Source: Datura wrightii
Taxonomy: Eukaryota > Streptophyta > Magnoliopsida > Solanales > Solanaceae
NCBI GenBank assembly: GCA_035772735.1
Contig: JASDFA010000003.1
Span: forward strand, 64,988,501-65,052,500
DNA: 64,000 nt
Direction: 5' to 3'
Under the pieces are notes generated by a model, which worked only from the letters and a program-made list of their open reading frames with translations, searched no databases and was not told the DNA's origin. Positions 34,231 through 45,093 of this stretch are shown here, one piece after another. The position numbers and the translations under genes were made by a program. The number at the start of each line of letters is the position of its first letter. Within the stretch, counting starts at the first letter, position 1.

Positions 34231-36708
34231 TGGTACACCCCGAAACTTTCTTAGACTGGACTTAGATACTTTAAGAAAATGCAGAAGGAAAACCAGAAAA
34301 GTTTGCCTCAGATGACTCAACAAAATAGGCCGTGGTTAGCACCAACGAACCGTTGTATGAGCCATTAATGCTCAATCGACCCCTCCCTCTAAGAAACAAT
34401 AGGCAGAAGAGACGGCCTGTGGAAGCTTCCAACGAGCCATTGTTCGCACTCATTGTCATAAGCATCATTCATTTCTTTCTTCCCGTTAACCACGATGACT
34501 GAAACGACGCGAAAAATCAACCAAAATGGGAGGACAGAACGGACCATTGAATAGTCCAACGGGCCGTTGTATCTTCCATTGTTTGGAGGCCTAGTTTCCC
34601 CACCCATTTCAACGAGAGGTACCGATGACCCCTTGGTACTTCCAACGAGTCGTTGTAACCTCCCGTGGTCTTAGTCCATTAAGTCCAGCCTCGGAGATCC
34701 AATCCAACGAGGGCTTACAACGGACCGTTGTTTGAATCAACGGCCCGTTCTAAGGCTCGTTGTTCGACATCGGGCAGTTTTCCGTTCTTTTTGTTGGGGA
34801 TATTTTAGTACTCTTTCAACTCTTTAGTCTTGAAACCCCATCATTTTGGGTTCGTACATAAGGGAATTAAAGGGGTTAGAGTGACCCTTTCCATTCATTC
34901 CTCTCAACTCCCTCAAGAACAGAACGTAAGGACTTCTCTGAAAGCTTAGAGCAGGAGAAAGGGTTGGATATTCTTCTCAGTTTTTCTCAGGGATTCTCAC
35001 CAGAGTTTCTTTTACAGGTATGTGGAAATTCAGCAAGGAGATTGTTCCCCCATTGCGTCCCCTAAAACCCTCTCTCGGTTCACTATCAGTTCTAGACCTG
35101 AGGTTACGAATTTGAAGATATTGTCATTGTTCTTGGATTATTTCATGTGGAATACTATCCTATGTTAATTTTAGCTAATTTCCTCTAGTTTGTAACTAAA
35201 ATGATGCTTGTTCCATCAAATTAGAAAGTCAGACCTAACTTTTGAAAAGTCAGAAACTAGAATTCTATTTAAGCTTTGAATTCTTGAGAATTTGTTTGCA
35301 TCTGTCAGAGTTAGGAGCTTCTATGATGATTGTATGTGTTAAAAACTCAGTTACATGTATGTTATTTAGATTTAGTCAGAAAGTCTGTATACTTTGTATT
35401 ACTCAGAATTGTCGGTCCAGCCACAATCAGATTTTAGCAAACCGCCGGGTTAACCAGAATAATGTCAGTTGATAAGTTTGACTATAGAATTCTCGAGGTT
35501 CCAGTATTACTTCCTTGATATCAGAATCAGAATTCAATTATTGGTCCACTAGGCAGTTATGAAATTTCAGATATATAGCTCTGACTTGCCCCTGGACCCT
35601 AGTTCAGATTTTAATTGTTCTTAGATGGTTACGACGCATCTAGATAACCAGCTCTGACAAATCTAGAACCCAGTTTCAGAATCTGGTCTGATAAGACTCT
35701 CAGGGTACTTGTAGTTATATGTCCCTGACTAGTCTTGGACCCCAGTTTCGAGTTATCAATCTAGCAGTTCAGTATAGGTTTTCTAGTGGGAGTAGGACTT
35801 AGCACCGAGCAGACCGGGGTTCCAACTCACCTAGGTTCCCAAAACTACGTTGCTAGCATAGGTTACAGTTACATATTATTGGCCTGAATGGCCCCAGACT
35901 TTTGTGATCACCCAGTTCATGCCTTTATACTCTAGCAAGGTATATTGGGTCCTACCGATGGGGTGTATACATCGAACTCTACATCAAGCTCACGTGGTTA
36001 TATGTCGGTTACAGACTCTCCCACTAGTCAGTTTAGCTCATTCTCAGAATTCTCAGTTCAGTCCAATTCAGATCAGTTTAGTACAGTATCTCAAACTCAG
36101 TATTTCAGACTTAGGACATGTTTATGACCATCAGGAAGGGTCATTTTTTACCATATTAGTTATATTCCAGTTATATCAGTTTTAAATATTTTCACTTGGT
36201 CATTTCATGTAATTTCAATTCAGTTACTAGTACTTTCATGTTATTTATGTTTCTCTCTCTTACTCAGTACATTCAAAGTACTAACGCATACTTTATGTAG
36301 TATCATTTCATGATACAGCCGCAGGCTTTAAGACCCAGCACCATTAGCCAATTACGTTCGGGTCTCCCTATCAGCAGCAACAGTGTGAGTCATCACATTC
36401 CGAGGGCACATTTTATTCATTTCAGTTTTCTTTATTGTTTTCAACTAGACTTAGAGTTAGCTGGGGGCCTGTCCCAGCAACTCCTCAGTTAGATGGCTTT
36501 CAGACAAGACTTGATTTCAAACTTTCAACTATTTAGAATCTCTATGTTCAGTCTTTAGTTTTTCGTTAATGATTTTATGTATTATTTCAAATTTCCTTTG
36601 TGCATGTTTACTCAAAATACCAGCGCATGATAGACCAGGGGTTGACTTGGGGTCACTCGTGACTTCAAGTACCGTGTTACATCCAGGGTGTAGGCTCGGG
36701 GTGTGACA
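34231..36708 (+). repeat. 5' LTR of element G
   Basis: It runs from TGGTACACCCC (TGTAACACCC in the 3' copy) to GGGTGTGACA, 2478 bp. U3 holds the palindrome array (34330-34775). A TATTTTAG weak TATA follows near 34800, and U5 holds CAGGTATGTGGAAATTC near 35013. It aligns with the split LTR of B in the same order. Confidence 0.9.
34330..34775. repeat. Array of CAACG...CGTTG palindromes in U3 of the G LTR
   Basis: At least eight variants of the palindrome CAACG(R)(N)CCGTTG or its halves occur here: CCAACGAACCGTTG, CAACGAGCCATTG, CAACGGGCCGTTG, CAACGAGTCGTTG, CAACGGACCGTTG, TCAACGGCCCGTT. The partial 3' LTR repeats the array at 63550-63935 with its own substitutions. Confidence 0.75.
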
Positions 36709-36712
36709 AACT

Positions 36713-36724
36713 TGATATCAGATC
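36713..36724 (+). other. Primer binding site of element G
   Basis: TGATATCAGATC differs from the canonical initiator tRNA-Met site TGGTATCAGAGC at two positions, and is 4 bases after the LTR end. Confidence 0.8.
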
Positions 36725-36928
36725 CCTAGGTTTAGAGTATCCTCGGAAAGTCTGAAAGCCACATCGAGTAGAGTCCTTTTCATGAGTGTGAAGTGCGCCA
36801 CACTTATGACGAGGAGGTTGTAAGATGTTACTAGGAAAACTCTCTTTTGTTCATACTCCTTATCGTGCGTTAAAGTTCAATTCCAGAAATGTTTTACTAA
36901 CTTCTGCTCTATTTTATTTCAGTGAACC

Positions 36929-38066
36929 ATGCCTCCCAGACGCGGTAATGGAAGAAGGGTCGGTAACTCCAACAGACTTGTCCCACCAACCCCAGCATCT
37001 TCTCAAGATGATTCAGTTTCAACTGTAGAGTTTAGAGTGGCAATACAGTTACTGGCCCAGACCGTGACCAATCAGGTGAATCTGCAGGTCATGCCGGTGA
37101 ACACGAACGGGTCTACAGCAGCTGCGAGGGTGTGGGACTTCACCCGCATGAACCCTCCATCTTTTCAGGGATCTAAAGCGGGGGAGGACCCTTAAGAGTT
37201 TGTAGATGAAGTCAGGAAGATGACCCATATTATGGGTGTCAGCTCCTCCGAGAGTGTTGACCAGGCTGCCTACCAGCTTAAAGGGGTAGCCCAGGTTTGG
37301 TATGAGCAGTGGAAGGAGGGACGGCCAACGAGAGCAGGACTAGTGGAGTGGGAAGAGTTCCACACGGCTTTCTTGGATAGGTTTTTCCCTCGGGAGCTGA
37401 GGGAGGCGAAGATGGCAGAGTTTATTAACTTGCGATAGGGCAACAGGATAGTGGAGGAGTATGCTCTGGAGTTTACCAAGCTATCATAGTATGCTCCAGA
37501 AATGATAGCCGAGCCAATGGCTCGCATGCTGAAGTTCGTTAATGGAGCATCTAATCTGGTCCTCAAGGAGTGCAGGATGCTGATCAAGGACATGGACCTT
37601 TCTAGCCTGATTGTTTATGCCCAATAAATTGAGGCTGAAAAGTTGAAGGATATGGAGAGAAAGAACAAGCAGGAAAGAACTGGCCATTCACATTTCGGCC
37701 ATCAGAGATCTAGCGGTGGTAACCGCTCACAGCAGGATCAACAGAGAGCCCCAGCACCTAGCAGCCAACGTCCCAACCTTTTGGTCCCGCCAGGATCAGA
37801 GGGGTGGGTCATCTAGTACTCAGTCTCAGTCTCAGGCTCAGGCTCACAATATAGGGAACAGGTATCCAATTTGCCCCAAGTGCGGCAAGAATCATCCTAG
37901 AGAGTGTCTACAGGGCAGGGATGGTTGTTTTGGCTGTGGACAGCTCGGGCATCGAATTAAAGAATGTCCATCAGCAGGACAGGGAAGATCACAATCCACT
38001 ACCTCAGTAGCTCCAGTACGCCGACCAGCTCAGCAGGCCAACGCATCAGGTACAGATGGCGATTAG
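36929..38066 (+). pseudogene. Element G gag (capsid and zinc knuckle, broken)
   Basis: It starts with ATG at 36929 (MPPRRGNGRR). The capsid part is clear: WDFTRMNPPSF, YQLKGVAQVWYEQWKEGR, FHTAFLDRFFPRELREAKM and a variant of EYALEFTKLSQYAPEM. The nucleocapsid has CPKCGKNHPREC and an intact CCHC knuckle, CFGCGQLGHRIKEC (near 37925-37970). The capsid frame has stops near 37193, 37436, 37487 and 37624, each where relatives have Gln (CAA or CAG to TAA or TAG). One frameshift lies near 37775-37795 between capsid and knuckle. Confidence 0.9.
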
Positions 38067-38099
38067 CGCCAGAATCATTTCTATGCTCTATCTTCTCGT

Positions 38100-38640
38100 T
38101 AGGATCAGGAAAGCTCACCTGATGTAGTTACTGGTATATTACGTCTCTTCCATCTAGACGTGTATGCCCTCCTAGATCCAGGAGACAATCTTTCATTTGT
38201 AGCTCCCTACATTACAGTATAGTGCAATGTCAATCCAGAATCCCTCTCAAAACCATTCTCAGTCTCCACCCCCGTTGGCGAGTCAGTTAGAGCTAGTCGG
38301 GTGTATAGAAACTGCCTAGCCTCTTTACTGAATAAAGTCATTCCAGCTGATCTTGTAGAGCTAGACATGGTCGACTTCGACCTTATTCCCGGCATGGATT
38401 GGTTACACTCCTGCTATGCCTTATTTGTTTGGAGAACTAGAGTTGTCAAGTTCCAGTTTCCAAATGAGCCAGTGTTAGAATGGTCGGCAGCAGCTCAGCG
38501 CCTAAGGGTAGGTTTATTTCCTACCTTAAGTCCCAGAAACTCATTTCCAAAGGATGTCTATATCATCTGGTTCGGGTCAAGGATTCCAACTCTGAGACTC
38601 CATCCATTCAGCCAGTTCCAGTTGTCAGCGAGTTCTCAGA
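38100..38640 (+). pseudogene. Element G protease
   Basis: The frame contains VTGILRLFHLDVYALLDPG with the catalytic Asp, then SFVAPYI, a TAG, STPVGESV and PADLVELDMVDFDLIPGMDW. It is followed by the linker ending in SDVFPEDFPGVPPG that leads to RT. Stops and at least one frameshift break it. Confidence 0.85.
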
Positions 38641-39186
38641 TGTATTTCCTGAAGATTTTCCCGGAGTTCCCCCTGGATAGTAAATAGACTTCGGAATAGA
38701 CCTCCTCCCAGATGCTCAGCCCATCTCCATCCCTCCTTATAGAATGGCTCCAGTTGAGCTTAAGGAGTTGAAGGAGACGCTAAGATATCTTCTTGCCAAG
38801 GGTTTTATCAAACTCAGCATCTCTCCCTAGGGTGCTCCAGTTCTATTCTTGCGAAAGAACGAAGGTACCCTTAGAATGTGCATAGATTACCATCAGCTGA
38901 ACAAAGTCACAGTCAAGAACAGATATCCCCTACCTAGAATTGATGACCTGTTCGACCAACTTTAGGGAGCCAATTGTTTCTCCAAGATCGATCTCAAGTC
39001 AGGATACCACCAGTTAAGGGTCAGAGAGTATGACATACCGAAAATAGCATTCAGAACTCGGTATGGTCACTACGAGTTTGTTGTGATGTCCATTGGATTC
39101 ACAAACGCCCCTGCAGCCTTATGGACCTAATGAACAGAGTCTTCAAGCAGTATCTGGATATGTTCGTCATTGTATTTATAGATGAA
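38641..39186 (+). pseudogene. Element G reverse transcriptase, N-terminal half
   Basis: Readable motifs are IPPYRMAPVELKELKE, GFIKLSISP, RMCIDYHQLNKVTVKNRYPL, CFSKIDLKSGYHQLRV, KIAFRTRYGHYEFVVMS and FTNAPAA, with stops where Gln is expected. It breaks off within FIDD, at the active-site aspartates: the Athila element F is inserted exactly there. The remaining RT is found in inverted orientation at 60511-61006. Confidence 0.9.
39182..39186. repeat. Target-site duplication of Athila F, left copy (ATGAA)
   Basis: The left copy is ATGAA. The right copy, now in the inverted segment at 61002-61006, reads ATGAC when turned back. Joining the flanks restores the RT active-site codons of G. One base has changed since insertion. 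Confidence 0.75.
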
Positions 39187-40077
39187 TGCTCGACTCCAAA
39201 GCTACACGCAAGTGCACGTGGTCGTACAAGTAGTAAAGTGGATTTATTTCAAGCCAAGTATCGATCCCACAGGGACTGAACTACGGTATTAATTAACTTA
39301 AGTGTCAGTGAACGGTATCTCTATGAATGCAGACAACCAAATAAATAGTGTTTTATGAGTTAAGATCACTAAGTAATAAGAATCTAAGTCTAAATTATAA
39401 TTTGAGTCTGAAAAATAGCAGTGAACAAGCTGAAGTTAAGACAGGCATGCAGGGATGTACTTTATTAATTCAATTCAGCTAATCTTCTCTTCGGTTGCTA
39501 TTCAGGAATTAATTGCCTATGGATTGGATCTTTCGACTCCTATCCAATTAAAGAATCATGAAACCTTATTCTACATTTCTGTGATATAAGAATCTCATGC
39601 TCTAGCCATACATAACCGATTCCATAATTGACTAATAAGACTTTCAGATATATTTCTATTCTAAATGTAAATTAATTCTCAATTTTCTCAACTAAGAAAA
39701 GATCATATCCTACCAATTCACATATGTCCAATTTCTTTCCTTTTCAAAATCAAAATTGGATTTCTAAGATATACATTAACATTGGCCAAATATTAATGCA
39801 GTAAAAATAAGAATTGATCGAACAACCATTGAAGAAAAGATGAAAACTGAAATGATCGATAATTACATTCCTCTACAATTATCCTTAACCTCAACGAGAA
39901 GTGAATTAGCCACTCCTTTGTGAAGTAAACATCTTCAAATAAGTAGAATTCATACAAGCAATTGAAATTAAAGAGAAAAAGGAAAAGAATAACCCTAGAA
40001 TTTTCGTCCTCTCAACTGCCTGTAACCCACGTTCTTGCTCCACCAAGTCAGAATGTTTAAAATAAAACCTAAGTGTG

Positions 40078-40086
40078 CTATTTATA
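40078..40086 (-). promoter_or_regulatory. TATA box of the Athila F LTR
   Basis: TATAAATAG on the - strand, about 600 bp from the LTR start and 30 bp downstream of the nearest 68-bp module. The 5' LTR has the same box at 59853-59861. Confidence 0.7.
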
Positions 40087-40115
40087 CTATTGAGAATTTT
40101 TCCCAGAATAACAAG

Positions 40116-40443
40116 CAACGTGGCACAGAGTGTATCACAGAGCATTCCCTCCGTGCCACGGGACTATCGTGGAACCCCGCTGGAAGTTGGATCCCAGGTA
40201 ACTGCACCTCACCGTGGCACGGCTTGTATAGCGGAGCCTTGCCTTCGTGCCACGGTGCTATCGTGCACCTTCATTGGAACTTGAGGTTCCAGTTAATCAC
40301 ACTCAACGTGACACGGAGTGCATCGCGGAGCACTGCCTCCGTGCCACGGAGGTAACGCGAACATCCACTGGAATTTTACATAAATAATTCATCCGAGGAA
40401 GAATGCCTCCGCGATGGTAGCGTGACACGGCTCCATCGCGGAG
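40116..40443. repeat. 68-bp dyad modules, three tandem copies in the F LTR, period 94 bp
   Basis: Units lie at 40116-40183, 40210-40277 and 40304-40371, each exactly 68 bp and starting 94 bp apart, with a partial fourth near 40418-40443. The pattern is CA(A/C)CGTGNCACGGAG, then GCGGAG, then CCTCCGTGCCACGG, then ATCG and an ACTGG-like end. CCGTGNCACGG parts are self-complementary. The 26-bp spacers between the units are also similar, so this is a short tandem repeat. The 5' LTR keeps unit 1 (59891-59958) and part of unit 2 up to 60015. Confidence 0.85.
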
Positions 40444-40689
40444 CCCTTATTTTTGCCACTTTCCCTTGTCAACTTCCACTTCTTGCTTCCAAGTCCATTC
40501 CCACACTTCACCAACATATGTATTAGCTTCCAAAATTTCCTTTTAGCTGCAAAACAACACTAATAATGTTGGTTAGTATAAATTCACATTTATCAAATAA
40601 TCACATGAGAATATACACATAATAATAGATAAACAAGTCGAAATGAAGCATTTGAGTATCACTTGGGCATGCAATTCTGCCCAAGATCA

Positions 40690-41454
40690 CTTACCCCACA
40701 CTTAGAACCTTGTTCGTCCTTGAACAGTACTTTCACATCTCATGCAATTGAAACCCACGCATAACTAATTTGGCTCGACCATTCAAGCTACGGCTATACA
40801 GATTATTTAGGATAGCAAATCATCAAGAAGACATGCATGGTATCATCAATACAATGAAGTACACCACATTAAGACCTCCTAACCTCAAGAATCGATTCTC
40901 GATCTTGGAAAACTCATGCAAATCAACTGATCAAGACATCTGACACGAAATTTTATCTCTCTTCAAGCATGTTCCCTCACAACATAAGAGAATTACCGCA
41001 TTTGCCATCATAAGATTTCCAAAGCACCACGTGTAGGGGTATACAATTACAATTTCGCTCGCTCTCCCAGAGAATTCGCATGCATCATGTCATGAACCAT
41101 AAGCTTGCCTCTAGTGTTTTACTCCACTAATATAAGGACGTGTGATGTAAGATCACGTAGGACTTAATGGGTTGTAATGTAAGCTGAGGAACTAGTCAAT
41201 ACTGGGCTAACCAATAATAGCAACTAGCTTCCCTAAGCGCTTTTCAATACATCCCACCTTTAGTACGGGCATTGCTTCTTCCTCCATCCTCTCATTCTTG
41301 AATTTTTTTCTTTGTTTTTGTTCCCATTTCTTTAAGCACACTCGACTTACTAGCAAAGAGTAGTTATGCATCTTTATTTTTTGCTCATTCATGGATTCTC
41401 TTACTCTTCACTATTAATTAATCAATTTCAATGAGTGCACCTTTGACCTTTTCT
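40690..41454 (-). other. Athila F: untranslated stretch between ORF3 and 3' LTR
   Basis: I see no coding sequence here. It holds the probable polypurine tract near 40690-40702 (- strand GTGTGGGGTAAG) and AT-rich filler. Long non-coding 3' internal regions are usual in Athila. Confidence 0.6.
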
Positions 41455-42057
41455 TTAGTTTTCACAACTTTTGCTTTCCTTCCGGTTCACCTGAGAGTAG
41501 GGCAATGTCTGGTGGTAGCCTCTCTCCTTGTGCCTGCTCCACCTGGCTGTCAATCGAGCTCCACACAAGGTGCATATGATGTCCGCATAGGGTGGAGTGA
41601 TGTTCAGCTGATGGAGGACATGAGCGTCTGTGTCCCGCGCCCCCAGGATTTCATTCAAGTGGTGGGGCTCAAATGTGACTACCTGTCCTCTGATTTTTAT
41701 GGTGTGGCTGCGTAAGGTCGGGTTCCAATTGGCATAGAACTCCCGGATAAGATGGAGATTGCACTCCCTGGGTTCTTCGAAAATAAAGTTAAGCCCAGCG
41801 GTGTCAATCCTGTGTACAATCCGTGGGAATTCCTGTGCCAGTGGTTCCCGTGCTATCTGCTCTTCCCGGAAGTATTTGGTTTCCTTATGTTTGGCATACC
41901 ACTCCTTCCCCTCATCACTCACCCATCTGGTTCCGTATTGTCGTCATTGACCTCTAGGAACCGCTGGTGCTACTGGAACTGCTGTTCCCAATCTTACCCT
42001 CTTTCTGCTGGCGCCCGATGTGGATGTGCCCTTACCCTTATCTTGTCGGCCCAACAT
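41455..42057 (-). pseudogene. Athila third ORF (plant transposon protein domain, sometimes called env-like)
   Basis: It lies downstream of integrase in the sense direction, where Athila elements carry an extra ORF. The ATG at 42057 starts MLGRQDKGKGTSTSGASRKR. A TGA near 41945 then interrupts, and the main part reads KEWYAKHKETKYF, LNFIFEEPRECNLHLIREFY, NWNPTLRS, VTFEPHHLNEILG. That block matches what I know as the putative plant transposon protein domain common in Athila. I see no signal peptide, membrane anchor or fusion segment in what is present, so calling it an envelope is not supported here. Its role is unknown. Two 68-bp modules lie about 0.8-1.0 kb upstream of it. Confidence 0.75.
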
Positions 42058-42889
42058 TGTTCCTGTACATTCAAACATATAGTCCCAATGTTATACAAGT
42101 CATAATTAGCTACAACTAAGGTTGGGTTTAATTGGATCACCCCACACTTAGTCTTTAGCCACAATCAATACAATTCGACAAGACATTCCTGATCTTGCCA
42201 TTCTTAGCATTCAACATGCTTAGTGCATTCATATAATTCGATGGGATAATTACTTTGTACTACTCAGACTTCGTACAATGAATAAAAATTTCTCCATCGA
42301 TTCAATTACATCATCATTAGCACTTTGCAATTTTTTTTTTCAACAACCTATGTAATTCTCCAATTGCATTCTCCCGAAAATCCCTCTTCTAACTTAGCAT
42401 ATTCAGCATCAATCACAATACATTTCACTTCACCCAACATGCACAATCCAATTTATCAACATTTTAAAGCATTTAGTCTTCTTCCTATTCAATCCTCAAC
42501 CCTAGCTAGCAATTTCGCAAGAATTTCAATAAAACATGCAATCATTGAGTTCATCTACTAACAACGATACTATGAACATCATTCAATCATAACTCAAGTG
42601 ATTTCAAGCTTATTTCTCACTTAGGGCAAGGTTTAATCACCAAACATGTTCAAGAATCAATAATTTGAGCAATAATAAGGAAAAATTCAAGAACATACCT
42701 TTTCTTCGATGAAATTGAAGAAAACTTGAAGAAAGTTGATCACTAAGTCCGTGTCACATTGGGGGAGAAGGGGATTTTGGGTGTGGGTCGCGGAGGAAAT
42801 GAGAGAATAGGAAACAAAATTAAGGAATTTGGGGTTAAAATGAGGTTTTTTCGCGCGGGTGACCCGGTGACCCGACGCGAAATACACCT
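42058..42889 (-). other. Non-coding stretch upstream of the Athila third ORF
   Basis: AT-rich, with no domain recognised. Just downstream (sense direction) of the two modules is a GC-rich block with GGGTCACCGGGTCACC. No clear TATA box: TGTATTTCG near 42880 is the best candidate and weak. Confidence 0.5.
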
Positions 42890-43052
42890 CAACGTGTCAC
42901 GGAGGGTAACGCGGAGCACTGCTTCCGTAACACGGAGGCATCGCGCAGGTATTCTGGATTTTTTTTAAAATTCAAAATAAGCCTCAACGTGTCACGGAGG
43001 GTAACGCGGAGGCCCTCCTCCGTGACACGGAGCCATCACGCAAACTCACTGG
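42890..43052. repeat. Two 68-bp dyad modules inside Athila, upstream of ORF3
   Basis: The units at 42890-42957 and 42985-43052 are each exactly 68 bp and 95 bp apart. They begin CAACGTGTCACGGAGGGTAA and end with CTGG or ACTGG like the LTR units. The second unit matches the E LTR module (50841 onward) at about 50 of 57 positions by eye. They are thus closer to the Tekay-like E LTR than would be expected between lineages. Confidence 0.85.
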
Positions 43053-43320
43053 AATGTGCCAATTTTTATTTTCTTACCTTGATTTTTTTCCTTTGCATTT
43101 TTTTGTATTTTTGCCCTCCGTTCCACCTGAAAATCATTTCACCACAAGAAATTGGTTAGAAATCATAGGTTGCAATGCAACAATTTTTATTTTTCTTTTT
43201 CTTTGTTTTTCTTTTTCTCTTTTTTTTTCTCAAATAATTCTACTCTTCTATTACAACACATTCACGGGTTGCCTCCCGTGCAGCGCCTGATTTACCATTG
43301 CGGCTCGACGCTATTCATGC
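43053..43320 (-). other. T-rich stretch between integrase and the modules
   Basis: Low-complexity T/C-rich sequence near 43170-43235 and a short GC part near 43270-43310. Nothing coding is recognised. Confidence 0.6.
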
Positions 43321-44697
43321 TCAATCATCCTCTAGAGTGATGGATGTCTTCTCTCGAATAACGTCCTCACCCCAATAATGCTTACATCGTTTCCCATTCA
43401 CCAAAAATGTGGCACTTCTATCTTCTTGCCACAACTCCACTGCCCCGTGTGGGGTCATTCTCACAACTTCAAATGGCCCTGACCACTTGGACCGCAACTT
43501 ACCTGGAAAAAGCTTCAATCTTGAATTAAATAACAACACTTTCTGCCCCGGCTCAAAGATCCGATGCACCATATGTCTGTCGTGCCATCTTTTTTTTCTC
43601 TCCTTGTAGCATTTGGCACTTTCATAGGCATGCCATCGAAACTCATCTAGTTCACTAAGTTGCATCAATCTTTTCTTCCCTGCTAGCTCCAGATCCATGT
43701 TCAGCTTTCTCACGGCCCAAAAAGCTCGATGTTCCAGTTCCACAGGCAAATGGCATGCCTTTCCATAGGCCAATCTGTACGGAGAAGTCCCAATGGGTGT
43801 CTTGTATGCAATTCTATAAGCCCATAACGCATTGTCAAGTTTGCTTGACCAATCAATTCGTTGTGCATTCACTGTCTTCTATAGAATCTGCTTTATCTCT
43901 CTGTTCGACACCTCTACTTGCCCACTAGTTTGGGGATGATACACTGTTGCTACCTTGTGCCGCACCCCATACTTAGCTAGCAAATTCTTGAAACTAGCAT
44001 TCACAAAATGAGCCCCTCCATCACTGATAATAGCTCGGGTTGTCCCGAACCTGGTGAAAATATGCTTTTTCACAAATTTCGTCACCACCTTGTTGTCATT
44101 CTTGGGACAAGCTGTTGCCTCGACCAACTTAGATACATAGTCAACCGCTACCAAGATGTAACGATTACCAAATGACGGTGGAAACGGGCCCATGAAGTCT
44201 ATTCCCCATACATAAAAAATCTCCACTTCTAATATCCGCTGCAGTGGCATCTCCTGTCTTCTACCAATTGTGCCTGTTCTTTGACATCTATCGCACATTT
44301 TTACGTATTCTATAGAATCTCTGAACAGTGTAGGCCAAAAGAAACCTGACTGTAACACCTTGTGAGCTGTCCGCGCACCTCCGTGGTGCCCTCCATACAA
44401 TGATGAGTGACAACTCCTCAATACTTCTGCAATCTGGCTCTCTGGGATGCAACGTCTCATCACCTGATTCGGTCCCTGCTTAAACAGATACGGCTCATCC
44501 CATATGTAATACCTACAATCATGTCTCAACTTCTTTCTTTGCTGAGCCGTAGCCTCCGGTGGGTAGACTCCACTTACCAGCAAATTCACAATGTCTGCAT
44601 ACCAAGGGATTTCAGCTTCCCTTATTGCCAAGAGCTGCTCATCTGGGAACTCTTCTTTGATAATATCACCTTCTTTTATATGCAACCGGCTTTCCAA
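43321..44697 (-). pseudogene. Athila F integrase
   Basis: The N-terminal zinc-binding part has CHSSLYGGHHGGARTAHKVL and MCDRCQRTG. The catalytic core has the first Asp in VWGIDFMGPF, the second in ISDGGAHFVN and the Glu in HPQTSGQVEVSNREIKQIL. The C-terminal part after 43872 has WAYRIAYKTPIGTSPYRLAYGK and the GPY-like KWSGPFEVVRM. A TAG after KQIL (near 43878) splits the frame, which then continues in the same register. A TGA at about 44698 separates it from RNase H (DHLS then stop, where Arg is usual). DDE residues are all present. Confidence 0.9.
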
Positions 44698-45093
44698 TCA
44701 TGATAGGTGATCTGCCACTTGATTCTCGCTCCCCTTTCTATCCCAAATCTCTAGGTCAAACTCTTGTAGCAACAATATCCATCTGATTAGTCTGGGCTTT
44801 GCATCCTTCTTGTTAAACAGATACCGAATTACTGCATGATCAGTATACACCACTACTTTAGAACCCACCAAGTAGGACCTGAATTTATCAAATGCGAACA
44901 CCAGTGCTAGCATCTCCTTTTTCGTGACATTATAATTGACCTGGGCTGCCTCAAGTGTTTTTCTTGCATAATAAATGGAATGGAAAATTTTATTCCTCCG
45001 CTGCCCCAATACAGCCACGTCACTTGCATCACACATTAATTCAAATGGTTGCTCCCAATCTAGAGAAATGAGAATAGGCGCTTCTACCAGCTT
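44698..45093 (-). pseudogene. Athila F RNase H
   Basis: It contains LMCDASDVAVLGQRRNKIFH, ARKTLEAAQVNYNVTKKEML, VVYTDHAVIRYLFNKKDAK and GSENQVADHLS with the acidic residues expected for RNase H. It is in the same frame as the RT fragment to its right, separated by one TAG near 45092 after EELK. Confidence 0.9.

Larger units (their letters stand above)
39187..40689 (-). repeat. 3' LTR of Athila element F
   Basis: A 1503-bp LTR that on the - strand begins TGATCTTGGGCAG (40689) and ends GGAGTCGAGCA (39187). A TATA box lies at 40086-40078, and three 68-bp modules with a fourth partial one lie directly upstream of it at 40116-40443. The adjoining bases after 40689 (GTGTGGGGTAAG on the - strand) are the likely polypurine tract. 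Confidence 0.9.

Noticed and set aside
41455..42057. Athila third ORF as a true envelope glycoprotein
   Set aside because: No signal peptide, transmembrane anchor or fusion-like segment is visible; the sequence fits the plant transposon protein domain commonly found there.
41431..42105. + strand open frames over the Athila third ORF and over other - strand pol genes (45990-46271, 46449-47087)
   Set aside because: They are antisense shadows of clear retroelement domains on the - strand and contain no recognisable domain of their own.
43054..43340. Phenylalanine-rich + strand open frames that look like membrane segments
   Set aside because: They are caused by a T-rich low-complexity tract in the non-coding part of Athila; composition alone explains the hydrophobicity.
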